Shown here: positions 6,336-13,638 of the stretch, piece by piece
Layout of the letters: each line of letters opens with the position of its first letter
How positions within the stretch are numbered: the first letter of the stretch is position 1
Origin: DAIDKA01 sp036489445
Lineage (GTDB): Bacteria; Pseudomonadota; Gammaproteobacteria; Steroidobacterales; Steroidobacteraceae
Reading direction: 5' to 3'
Assembly (NCBI GenBank): GCA_036489445.1
Contig: DASXFV010000069.1
Location: forward strand, 1-13,744
DNA: 13,744 bases
The notes under the pieces: model-generated
Seen by the model: only the letters and a program-made list of their open reading frames with translations
The model's database searches: none
What the model was told of the DNA's origin: nothing
Translations under genes and position numbers: made by a program

Positions 6336-6935
6336 ATGTTGTTGGCGACTATCGAAAAGATCCTGAATCGCTCCCTGCCGCGCTCACCGCGCGCGCAGGC
6401 ACTGGCCGCGGCACTGGCCGGGCGCAGCCTGGCTGTGGAAATGACTGGCGCCGGCCAGGTCGTGGTTTCCAGCACCGGCGAACGCATTCGGATCCAGCGC
6501 AGCGCGGGGGCCCCCGCCGATGCCAGCCTCAGCGCGGGTCCCTTCACTCTGTTGGCCCTGGCCGGCGGGCAGCCTCCGACCCTGCAGCGCACGGGCGCCA
6601 CGGTCAGCGGCAATGCGGAAGTCGCCCAGCAATTCAGCGAACTGCTGACCCTGCTCAAGCCCGATCCCGAGGAGGAACTGGCCCAATGGCTCGGGGACGC
6701 GCCGGCACATCACCTGGGCCGGCTGGCACGCGCCGCGGTGGCATTCGGGAACCATGCGGCGCAGACCACGGTGCGCAACGTCGCAGAATACCTGGCCCAC
6801 GAGCGCGCGGACCTGGTGCCCCGAGCCGAAGGTCGTCAGCTGCTGGACGGCATCGATACCCTGCGCGATGACGTCGATCGCTTCGCGGCGCGTCTGGAGC
6901 ACCTTGCGCAGCGACTCGAGCACACCCCTTCGTGA
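6336..6935 (+). CDS. ubiJ: Ubiquinone biosynthesis accessory factor UbiJ (SCP2 domain)
   Basis: A 199-residue protein with a lipid-binding SCP2-like domain in its first about 110 residues and a charged helical C-terminus, the layout of UbiJ. UbiJ is a non-enzymatic member of the cytosolic Ubi complex that holds the polyprenylated intermediates during aerobic ring modification. Supporting segments are an N-terminal amphipathic helix (LATIEKILNRSL), a central GATVSGNAEVAQQFSELLTL, and a C-terminal coil ending DRFAARLEHLAQRLEH. Primary sequence is poorly conserved in this family, and the call rests strongly on its position directly before ubiB, with a 4-nt GTGA overlap. I chose ATG 6336 over the in-frame TTG at 6333. 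Confidence 0.85.
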   Translation: MLLATIEKILNRSLPRSPRAQALAAALAGRSLAVEMTGAGQVVVSSTGERIRIQRSAGAPADASLSAGPFTLLALAGGQPPTLQRTGATVSGNAEVAQQFSELLTLLKPDPEEELAQWLGDAPAHHLGRLARAAVAFGNHAAQTTVRNVAEYLAHERADLVPRAEGRQLLDGIDTLRDDVDRFAARLEHLAQRLEHTPS

Positions 6936-8572
6936 GGCTGCAGGTGTTCCTGCGCCTGGTGCACATCCAGCGGGTGCTGCTGAAACATCGCCTCGATGAG
7001 CTGGTACGCGCCACGCATCTGTACCGGCCGTTGCGGCTGCTGCTGCTGCTGTCCCCCGGGATCTGGGCCGCGCGGCGCCGGGCCGGCGTGCGCGGGGAGA
7101 ATCTGCGCCTGGCCCTGATCGAGCTGGGACCCATCTTCGTCAAGTTCGGCCAGGCGGTATCGACCCGCCCCGACCTGCTGCCACCGGATATCGCCGCTGA
7201 GCTGGCCAAACTGCAGGACCGCGTGCCGCCCTTTCCCGCCGCTGCAGCACGCAGCAGTCTGGAGCGCTCCTACGGCCGGCCGCTGAGTGAAATGTTCTCG
7301 CGCTTCGAAGACACGCCGCTGGCCGCCGCCTCGATCGCGCAGGTGCACGGCGCCACTCTGCCGGGCGGCCAGGACGTGATCGTCAAGGTGCTGCGGCCCG
7401 GCATGCGCACCCAGATCGAACGCGACCTGGAGCTGTTCTATGCCCTGGCACGCCTGGCCGCCAGGTACTGGCCGGAAAGCCGGCGCGTGCGCCCGCTGGA
7501 GGTCGTCGCCGAGTACGAAAGGACTGTGCTCGATGAGCTGGATCTGATGCGTGAGGCAGCCAACGCCGCGCAGTTGAAACGCAATTTCGCAGGTTCCGAC
7601 CTGCTGCATGTACCGGAGGTGTACTGGGACCATTGCCGCGTCGATGTACTGGTCATCGAACGCATCCACGGCGTTGCCATCAGCGATCTGCAGCAGCTGC
7701 GCGCCATCGGCACGGACTTCCGCAAGCTGGCCGAGAACGGCGTGCGCATCTTCTTCACGCAGGTGTTCAAGCACAATTTCTTTCACGCCGACATGCACCC
7801 CGGAAACATCTTCGTGCTGGTGGAGGATCCTGCCAACCCGCGCTATGCCGCCATCGACTTCGGCATCATCGGCAGCCTGGACCTGCGCGATCAGTACTAC
7901 CTGGCCAGCAACTTTCTGGCGGTGCTGGACCGTGACTACCGGCGCGTGGCAACGCTGCATGTGGAATCCGGCTGGGTGCCCCCAGGTACCCGCATCGCCG
8001 AGATGGAGTCCGCGGTTCGCACCGTGTGTGAACCGATCTTCAATCGACCGTTGAAGGAGATTTCCTATGGACACGTGTTGTTGCGGCTCTTTGAGATCGC
8101 CCGCCGCTTCGACATGGTCATCCAGCCACAGCTGATCCTGCTGCAGAAAACCCTGATCAATGTGGAGGGCCTGGGGCGCGAGCTGTACCCGGACCTGGAT
8201 GTGTGGAGCACGGCGGGCCCCGTGCTGCGTTCCTGGATGCGCGAGCGGGTCAGTCCGCGGGCCATGCTGCATAGCCTGCGTCACCAATGGCCCGAGATGC
8301 TGGAGGTGGTGAATGAGCTGCCCGCCGTGGTCAAGGATGCGGTGCGGCAGGCCCGTAATCGCCGCATGGGCGGTCGGCCGGAGGACCATGTGGGCCGCTC
8401 CCTGGTGCGGATCCTGGAACACTCCGCCCGGCGCCGCGAGGCTGTCACCATCGGCGCCGCCATCCTGCTGGCCGGCTTGATCTGGCTGGGCCTGGACCGG
8501 GATCCCGCATGGCCCGGCTGGAGCATGCTGGTGCTGGGTGCCGGGTGGATCCTGATGAGCCGCCGTCGTTAG
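6932..8572 (+). CDS. ubiB: UbiB atypical protein kinase-like (ABC1/ADCK) ubiquinone factor
   Basis: A 546-residue membrane-associated member of the UbiB/ABC1/ADCK family, an ATPase that supports the ubiquinone biosynthesis machinery, probably by extracting or presenting lipid intermediates. The KxGQ motif is K71-Q74 in FVKFGQAVSTRPDLLP. The alanine-rich loop that replaces the glycine-rich loop of normal kinases is AAASIAQVH (131-139). The nucleotide-binding lysine is K152 in VIVKVLRPG. The catalytic loop is HADMHPGN (285-292), and the metal-binding DFG is at 309-311. Two hydrophobic segments at the C-terminus (about 498-515 and 525-542) match the membrane anchor of bacterial UbiB. It starts with GTG inside the ubiJ stop (GTGA), indicating translational coupling. 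Confidence 0.96.
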   Translation: MRLQVFLRLVHIQRVLLKHRLDELVRATHLYRPLRLLLLLSPGIWAARRRAGVRGENLRLALIELGPIFVKFGQAVSTRPDLLPPDIAAELAKLQDRVPPFPAAAARSSLERSYGRPLSEMFSRFEDTPLAAASIAQVHGATLPGGQDVIVKVLRPGMRTQIERDLELFYALARLAARYWPESRRVRPLEVVAEYERTVLDELDLMREAANAAQLKRNFAGSDLLHVPEVYWDHCRVDVLVIERIHGVAISDLQQLRAIGTDFRKLAENGVRIFFTQVFKHNFFHADMHPGNIFVLVEDPANPRYAAIDFGIIGSLDLRDQYYLASNFLAVLDRDYRRVATLHVESGWVPPGTRIAEMESAVRTVCEPIFNRPLKEISYGHVLLRLFEIARRFDMVIQPQLILLQKTLINVEGLGRELYPDLDVWSTAGPVLRSWMRERVSPRAMLHSLRHQWPEMLEVVNELPAVVKDAVRQARNRRMGGRPEDHVGRSLVRILEHSARRREAVTIGAAILLAGLIWLGLDRDPAWPGWSMLVLGAGWILMSRRR

Positions 8573-8598
8573 ACATGTCAACGCGCCTGCGCTAGCCT
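8570..8598 (+). promoter_or_regulatory. Candidate sigma70 promoter for the MATE gene
   Basis: TAGACA at 8570-8575 (5 of 6 to TTGACA) is 17 bp from TAGCCT at 8593-8598 (3 of 6 to TATAAT). The -35 overlaps the ubiB stop codon. Transcription would begin about 34 nt before the MATE ATG. Confidence 0.4.
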
Positions 8599-8638
8599 TG
8601 CGACCCTTTCCTGTGCGGGGCGCCCGCGAATTCCCTCC

Positions 8639-10051
8639 ATGCCAAAGCCTCACAACCTGACCGAAGGTTCGATCAGCCACCGCCTGCTGTTGTTCACGTT
8701 GCCCATTCTTGCCGGCAACATCCTGCAGTCACTGAATGCCACGGTGAATTCGTTCTGGATCGGCCACTACCTGGGTGAGGCGGCCATGGCCGGCAGTTCC
8801 AATGCCAGCATCGTGCTGTTCCTGGTCCTGGGCGCCATGATTGGTGCCTCCCTGGCCGCCACCATTCTCATCGGTCAGTACCTGGGCGCCCGCCGGTTGC
8901 ATGATGCCAAGCGCGTCGTCGGCACCAGCGCCACCTTTGCCGCCTCGTTGTCCATCATCATGGCCATTGTCGGCTGGTATGTGTGCGAGCCATTGCTGCG
9001 CCTCATGCAGACGCCACCGCAGGCGCTGGCACTGGCCGTGGACTACATGCGCGTCATCTTCCTGGCGCTGCCTTTCATGGTGTTGTACATCTTCGCCACT
9101 TCCGCGCTGCGTGGCGCCGGGGACGCGCGCACGCCGCTGTACTTCCTGTTCCTGTCGGTGGGACTGGATATCGGGCTGAATCCCGTCTTCATTTTTGGCA
9201 TTGGCCCCATTCCCCGGCTGGGCATTGCCGGGTCTGCCGTGGCGACCCTGCTGGCGCAGGCCACCAGCCTGGTGGTGCTGATCGTCTATCTGTACGGCAA
9301 GAAGCATCCGCTGTGCCTGCATGGGGATGAGATCAAGCTGCTCAAAATCGACTGGTCCATAGTCAGCACGCTGATCGGCAAGGGCGTGCCGATGGCGCTG
9401 CAGATGATCGTGCTGTCGCTGAGCATGGTGTTCATGATCAGTCTGGTAAACGGTTTCGGTGTCGATACCGCGGCCGCATACGGCGCTGCGGTGCAGCTGT
9501 GGAATTACATCCAGATGCCTTCATTTGCGATCGGCATGGCGGTCTCCTCAATGGCGGCGCAGAACATCGGCGCGCAGAAGTGGGATCGCATCAGCAGCAT
9601 TACCCGCATGGGCGTGATCTACCAGCTGGCCCTGACCGGCACCATGGTGCTGGTCGTCGATGTGTTCTGCCGCTCAGCGCTCGGTCTGTTCCTGCCGCCA
9701 GGCTCCGTCGCGGTGGATATCGGCGTGCACCTGAACAACATCGTGACCTGGAGCTTCGTGTTCTTCGGTATCTCGATGGTGCTGTTCGGCGTGGTGCGCG
9801 CCAATGGCGCCGTGGTCGCGCCCTTGATCATCCTGGCGATCAGCCTGCTGGGTCTGCGTTTCCCGATGGCGCTGGCGCTGCTGGACCGGCTGCATGCCGA
9901 CGCGATCTGGTGGAGCTTCCCCACATCATCGTTCCTGGCCGTCGCGATGGCCCTGGCGTATTACAAGTGGGGCAAGTGGCGCACGATACGGATGATGGCG
10001 CCGCAGGCCGCCGCGGCGCGGGCCGCGGCGGCCAGTATTGAAGTGGGCTGA
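8639..10051 (+). CDS. MATE family multidrug/cation-coupled efflux transporter
   Basis: A 470-residue polytopic inner-membrane protein with about 12 hydrophobic helices in two pseudo-repeated halves, typical of MATE exporters that extrude drugs or metabolites against Na+ or H+ entry. Family features are the N-terminal LTEGSISHRLLLFTLPILAG, the first-helix run NILQSLNATVNSFWIGHYLG, the GQYLGARRLHDAKR loop after the second helix, and LRGAGDARTPL in the first half. The second half has a matching MALQMIVLSLSMVFM and GMAVSSMAAQNIGAQKWDR. A short alanine-rich cytosolic tail ends the protein. Substrate cannot be read from sequence. It lies 66 bp after ubiB and has its own candidate promoter, so it need not be part of the ubi operon. 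It converges on trpA with a 6-bp gap and no visible terminator. Confidence 0.93.
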   Translation: MPKPHNLTEGSISHRLLLFTLPILAGNILQSLNATVNSFWIGHYLGEAAMAGSSNASIVLFLVLGAMIGASLAATILIGQYLGARRLHDAKRVVGTSATFAASLSIIMAIVGWYVCEPLLRLMQTPPQALALAVDYMRVIFLALPFMVLYIFATSALRGAGDARTPLYFLFLSVGLDIGLNPVFIFGIGPIPRLGIAGSAVATLLAQATSLVVLIVYLYGKKHPLCLHGDEIKLLKIDWSIVSTLIGKGVPMALQMIVLSLSMVFMISLVNGFGVDTAAAYGAAVQLWNYIQMPSFAIGMAVSSMAAQNIGAQKWDRISSITRMGVIYQLALTGTMVLVVDVFCRSALGLFLPPGSVAVDIGVHLNNIVTWSFVFFGISMVLFGVVRANGAVVAPLIILAISLLGLRFPMALALLDRLHADAIWWSFPTSSFLAVAMALAYYKWGKWRTIRMMAPQAAAARAAAASIEVG

Positions 10052-10057
10052 ACCGAA

Positions 10058-10840
10058 TCAGCCGCGCAGCTCCGCCAGCCAGCGCGCCGGGTCGCCGCCG
10101 CGTTCCAGCAGTTCAACCAGCGCGGAGGCCACGATGACGCCGTCGACGTGACCGCGTAGCGCCTGCACCTGCTCGCGGCTGCGGATACCGAAACCCGCAC
10201 AGACCGGCACGCTCGATTGCGCGCGCACCCGATCCAGGTACTGGATGACTGTGGCGGGGACCGCGACATTCTTGCCCGTGACGCCTGTCATGGTCACGGC
10301 GTAAGCGAATCCGGTGCTGGCGCTGAGGACCCGGCTGAGCCGCTCCGGGGTCGTCACCGGCGTGACCATCTGCACCAGCGCGATGCCCTGCGCTGCCAGG
10401 GCCTCCTTGAGCAGATCGCTTTCATCCACCGGCAGGTCCGGGACAATGAAGCCATTGACACGGGCCTTGGCGGCTGCTTCCGCCAGGCGATCAATCCCGA
10501 AGGCGAGCAGCGGATTCAGATAGCTCATCAGCAGCAGCGGAGCGGCTACTTTCGGCATGGTCGTCAGTTCCGAGAGTATCCAGCGCAGACTGACGCCCTG
10601 CGCCAGTGCCCCCTGACTGGAGCGCTGGATGGTGATCCCATCGGCCATGGGGTCGGTGAACGGCACGCAGATCTCCACCACATCTGCGCCCTGGGCAACG
10701 GCCCGCAGATGTTCGGTGAACAGCACTTTGCTGGGATAGCCGGCGGTCAGACCCGCGATCAGTGCGGGATTGCCCTTGGCGTGGACACGGCGAATGGCCG
10801 TGGCGATCTGCTCGCCCGGGATGATCTGTCTTGCACTCAT
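10058..10840 (-). CDS. trpA: Tryptophan synthase alpha subunit
   Basis: A 260-residue TIM-barrel subunit that cleaves indole-3-glycerol phosphate to indole and glyceraldehyde-3-phosphate, passing indole to TrpB. Catalytic Glu56 lies in VVEICVPF and catalytic Asp67 in TDPMADG. FIVPDLP and LVTPVTTPERL mark later strands, and GFGIRSREQV is the phosphate-binding loop. The wording differs from the enterobacterial form (TAGYP in place of TAGDP, and ITIQRSSQGAL), marking a divergent TrpA clade, but the active site is complete. The frame is open to 10954, but ATG 10840 is preferred because it gives the family's normal length and overlaps the trpB stop by 4 nt (ATGA). It lacks its own Shine-Dalgarno, consistent with translational coupling to trpB. 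It is the last gene of the operon. Confidence 0.95.
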   Translation of the reverse strand: MSARQIIPGEQIATAIRRVHAKGNPALIAGLTAGYPSKVLFTEHLRAVAQGADVVEICVPFTDPMADGITIQRSSQGALAQGVSLRWILSELTTMPKVAAPLLLMSYLNPLLAFGIDRLAEAAAKARVNGFIVPDLPVDESDLLKEALAAQGIALVQMVTPVTTPERLSRVLSASTGFAYAVTMTGVTGKNVAVPATVIQYLDRVRAQSSVPVCAGFGIRSREQVQALRGHVDGVIVASALVELLERGGDPARWLAELRG

Positions 10841-12093
10841 GAGGGATCCGATGCGTCGTGGGCCAGCAGGGTCTTCAGCAACGTGGGCATATCCTTGTCC
10901 CCTCTTCCGGAGAGGCAGATGACCACGCGCGCGCCCGGGTTCGTGGCCGCCCAACGCCTGGCTCCCGCCAGCGCGTGCGCGCTTTCAATGGCGGGCAGGA
11001 TGCCTTCGAACTCACAGCATTCCTTCACGGCTGCGAGCGCCTCCAGGTCATCGACCGCCTCGTACTGCACCCGCCCGCAGGCGTGCAGCAGCGCATGCTC
11101 GGGGCCCACACCCGGGTAGTCCAGGCCCGCGGATACGGAAGTGGTTTCCTGGATCTGGCCATCATCATCCTGCAACAGCATGGAGTAGAAGCCATGCAGT
11201 ACGCCCGGCCGACCGTAGCTGAGCGTCGCGGCATTCTGGCCCAGGCCCTTGCCGGTGCCGCCGGCTTCGAAGCCGATGAGCTTCACGCCCCGATCAGCAA
11301 TGAAGGGATGGAACATCCCGATGGAGTTGGAACCGCCACCCACGCAGGCGATCACCGCGTCCGGCAGGCCGCCGGTCAGCTCCTGGAGCTGGGCGCGCGC
11401 TTCGCGACCGACAATGGCCTGCAGCTCGCGCACCAGGTAGGGATAGGGGTGCGGGCCCAGCGCGGAGCCCAGCAGGTAGAACGTATGGGTCGGATCTGAT
11501 ACCCAGTCACGCATGGCCTCATCAATGGCTGCGCGCAGCGTACGATCACCGCTGGTCACCGGTTGCACGGTGGCCCCCAGCAGGCGCATGCGGCCGACGT
11601 TGGGCGCCTGGCGCTCCATGTCCACCTCGCCCATATACACCACGCAGGGCAGACCCACGCGCGCGCACGCCGCTGCGGACGCCACGCCGTGCTGACCCGC
11701 TCCGGTCTCGGCCACCACGCGCGTCGCACCGATGCGTTTGGCCAGCAGCGCCTGGCCGATGGCATTGTTGATCTTATGGGCGCCGGTATGCGCCAGATCC
11801 TCACGCTTCAGCCAGACCTCTGCGCCCCAGCGCGCTGACAGCGTCGCCGCGTACGTCAGCGCCGTGGGTCGGCCGACCCAGGTTCGCAGCTCGCGCCCCA
11901 GAGCCTCCTGGAATTCAGCGCCGCGCAGGTGCTCACGCACACCCTGATCCAGACGCTCCAGGGCAGGAATGAGTGTCTCGGGCACATAGCGTCCGCCAAA
12001 GGGCCCGAAACGGCCGCGCTGATCCGGAAACCGCCCGGCGATGGCCGCCTGCAGCAGTTGCTCCTTGTCGGCTGCGGAAAATTCACTGGTCAC
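10837..12093 (-). CDS. trpB: Tryptophan synthase beta subunit
   Basis: A 418-residue PLP-dependent subunit that condenses indole with L-serine to form tryptophan. The N-terminus has GRFGPFGGRYVPETLIPALE (28-47). The Schiff-base lysine is K107 in HTGAHKINN, the catalytic Glu129 lies in ETGAGQHG, the PLP phosphate loop is GGGSNS (252-257), and the C-terminal CLSGRGDKDMP is typical. Length is slightly above the usual 395-405 because of a longer N-terminal extension. The start is a GTG at 12093, preceded by GGAG with 8-nt spacing, and it overlaps the trpF stop by 4 nt (GTGA). It is coupled downstream to trpA. All active-site residues are present, so this is the ordinary TrpB1 type that works in complex with TrpA. 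Confidence 0.97.
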   Translation of the reverse strand: MTSEFSAADKEQLLQAAIAGRFPDQRGRFGPFGGRYVPETLIPALERLDQGVREHLRGAEFQEALGRELRTWVGRPTALTYAATLSARWGAEVWLKREDLAHTGAHKINNAIGQALLAKRIGATRVVAETGAGQHGVASAAACARVGLPCVVYMGEVDMERQAPNVGRMRLLGATVQPVTSGDRTLRAAIDEAMRDWVSDPTHTFYLLGSALGPHPYPYLVRELQAIVGREARAQLQELTGGLPDAVIACVGGGSNSIGMFHPFIADRGVKLIGFEAGGTGKGLGQNAATLSYGRPGVLHGFYSMLLQDDDGQIQETTSVSAGLDYPGVGPEHALLHACGRVQYEAVDDLEALAAVKECCEFEGILPAIESAHALAGARRWAATNPGARVVICLSGRGDKDMPTLLKTLLAHDASDPS

Positions 12094-12728
12094 TGTCCTG
12101 TCTCCGTAGATTGATGCGCAAGCCGCCCGTGCGCAGCGCGTGCCGCCGCCACGAAGGCAGCCACCAGCGCCGGGCTCTTGGTACCCGGCCGCTGCTCCAC
12201 GCCGCTTGAAACATCGACCCCGAACGGGCGCACCTGGGTGATGGCGGCAGCCACATTGTCCACTCGCAGGCCACCGGCCAGGATCAACTGCGAGGGCACC
12301 GCAAGCAGCGCCGCTTCATTCCAATCGCTGGCCACGCCCTGGCCACTATGCGGCCCTTCAAACAAAAAGCGCCGCGGTGGGGACTCCAGCGCCAGTGAGC
12401 CACTGCGCAGCACCGGCAGGATCGGCAGCTGGCGCGGTACCTTCAGAACCCCCAGATCATTGATGTCGGTCTGCCAGCCGTCCGGCTTGAAGTCGCGGAC
12501 GATCTCATCCAGCAGCGGCTGTTTGGGATGCCGCGTCACAGCGATGCACAGCGCCCGACCGCGCGCCGGGGCGGCGAGCCTTGCGGCCAGCGCCGGCTGG
12601 ATCTGGCGCGGTGAGGGCGAAAAAACGAACCCTATGGCGTCCACGCCAGCCTGCAGCGCCGCGGCCACTGCGGCCGCATCGGTGATGCCGCAGATCTTGA
12701 TCCAAAGGGACGGCGTGCCGTCGGCCAT
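12090..12728 (-). CDS. trpF: Phosphoribosylanthranilate isomerase
   Basis: A 212-residue single-domain TIM barrel for the Amadori rearrangement of phosphoribosylanthranilate to CdRP. WIKICGIT carries the catalytic Cys13. AGVDAIGFVFSPSPRQI is the early family block. LILAGGLRVDNVAAAI and FGVDVSSGVEQRPGTKS are the C-terminal phosphate-binding blocks. Two blocks depart from the textbook pattern. The QLHG region reads GWQTDIND. The catalytic-Asp block, usually (F/L)(D)xx..GGTG.xFDW, reads FLFEGPHSGQGVASDW, placing Glu124 where Asp is expected. This probably marks a divergent clade, since the enzyme remains in a complete operon. The start at ATG 12728 is 1 nt after the trpC stop, with a GGA 8 nt upstream. 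An upstream in-frame GTG at 12752 would overlap trpC and is less likely. Confidence 0.93.
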   Translation of the reverse strand: MADGTPSLWIKICGITDAAAVAAALQAGVDAIGFVFSPSPRQIQPALAARLAAPARGRALCIAVTRHPKQPLLDEIVRDFKPDGWQTDINDLGVLKVPRQLPILPVLRSGSLALESPPRRFLFEGPHSGQGVASDWNEAALLAVPSQLILAGGLRVDNVAAAITQVRPFGVDVSSGVEQRPGTKSPALVAAFVAAARAAHGRLAHQSTETGQ

Positions 12729-12729
12729 A

Positions 12730-13638
12730 TCAAATCCATTGCTGCCGCGCACGGCGCCCGGCCACGATCATCTCGTGGGCCAGCGCGCGCGGATCCGCAG
12801 CGCTCATTAGCGCACTGCCCACCAGCGCCAGGTCGTATCCCGCTGCGGCCATCCGCCCGGCGTCCTCGGCGGTTGCCACGCCACTTTCAGCCACACGCGG
12901 CGCCAGGGTGGGTAACAGGCGGCCCAGGGACTCGAGCCGTCCCGGGACGACCTGCAGCGTCGCCAGATCGCGGCAATTCACGCCCACCAACCATTGGACG
13001 CGGGCCATCTCGGGCCGAATCCTGCTGTTCGCACTGCGTCCCGGTGCGACACGCGGCGCGGGCGGTTCCTGACTGATCTGCGAGTCCAACAGTTCGTGCG
13101 CCACTTCGATGTCAGCCTCATCGAAAGCTTCCAGCAGGGCGAACAATCCGCAAGCCCGGGCGGCCGAGCACAACTCTTCCAGCTGCGGCCGCGAGAGCAT
13201 GCGCAGAATGATGAGCACACCTCCGGCGCCCGCGGCGCGCGCCTCCAGCACCTGGTAGGGATCCACCAGGAAGTCCTTGCGCATGACCGGGACCCGCCTG
13301 GCGCGCAGGGCAGCGGCGGCGGCGCTGAGATGCTCCATTGAGCCATCAAACCGATGCGGTTCGGTCAATATGGAGACTGCGGCCGCGCCGGCCTCGGCAT
13401 AAACCAGGGCGCGCCTGGCCGGGTCTTCACTCGCGGCGGCACGCAACTGGCCTACGGCCGGGGAGCGCAGCTTCAGTTCCGCAATGAGATCGAAGCCCCC
13501 GGGACCGCGTACCAGTGGCGGCGGGGGAGCGGCGGCCTGAGCCTGCTTCAACAGCGCGTTTTCCGACAGCCTGCTGCGGGCCGCCAGCACCCGTTCCCTG
13601 CTGGCCTGCGCCATGCTCTCCAGGAAGTCGGTGCTCAT
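12730..13638 (-). CDS. trpC: Indole-3-glycerol phosphate synthase
   Basis: A 302-residue (beta/alpha)8 enzyme that converts CdRP to indole-3-glycerol phosphate. Catalytic and binding residues are present: E53 and K55 in IAELKLRSPA, K121 in VMRKDFLVDPYQ, E170 in LLEAFDE, N221 in VGVNCRDL, and E251 in VAESGV. LVGSALM closes the phosphate site. It is longer than the usual 260-270 residues, partly through an extra proline/arginine-rich stretch (about 187-213, EPPAPRVAPGRSANSRIRPE) between helix 5 and strand 6. Its ATG overlaps the trpD stop by 4 nt (ATGA), and trpF follows after 1 nt. It is monofunctional, not fused to TrpF as in enterobacteria. Confidence 0.96.
   Translation of the reverse strand: MSTDFLESMAQASRERVLAARSRLSENALLKQAQAAAPPPPLVRGPGGFDLIAELKLRSPAVGQLRAAASEDPARRALVYAEAGAAAVSILTEPHRFDGSMEHLSAAAAALRARRVPVMRKDFLVDPYQVLEARAAGAGGVLIILRMLSRPQLEELCSAARACGLFALLEAFDEADIEVAHELLDSQISQEPPAPRVAPGRSANSRIRPEMARVQWLVGVNCRDLATLQVVPGRLESLGRLLPTLAPRVAESGVATAEDAGRMAAAGYDLALVGSALMSAADPRALAHEMIVAGRRARQQWI

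Noticed and set aside
6836..8680. A 614-codon open frame antisense to ubiB
   Set aside because: Gln/His/Gly-rich composition with no recognisable domain, lying opposite a fully conserved ubiB; a GC-skew shadow.
10841..10954. N-terminal extension of trpA by 38 codons
   Set aside because: It lies wholly within trpB, is unlike TrpA, and the ATG at 10840 gives the normal length and the ATGA overlap.
10217..11119. A 300-codon plus-strand frame across trpA and trpB
   Set aside because: Opposite two genes with complete active sites; no domain, composition of an antisense shadow.
12729..12752. GTG start for trpF eight codons upstream
   Set aside because: It would overlap trpC by 23 bp; the ATG at 12728 has better spacing and a GGA upstream.
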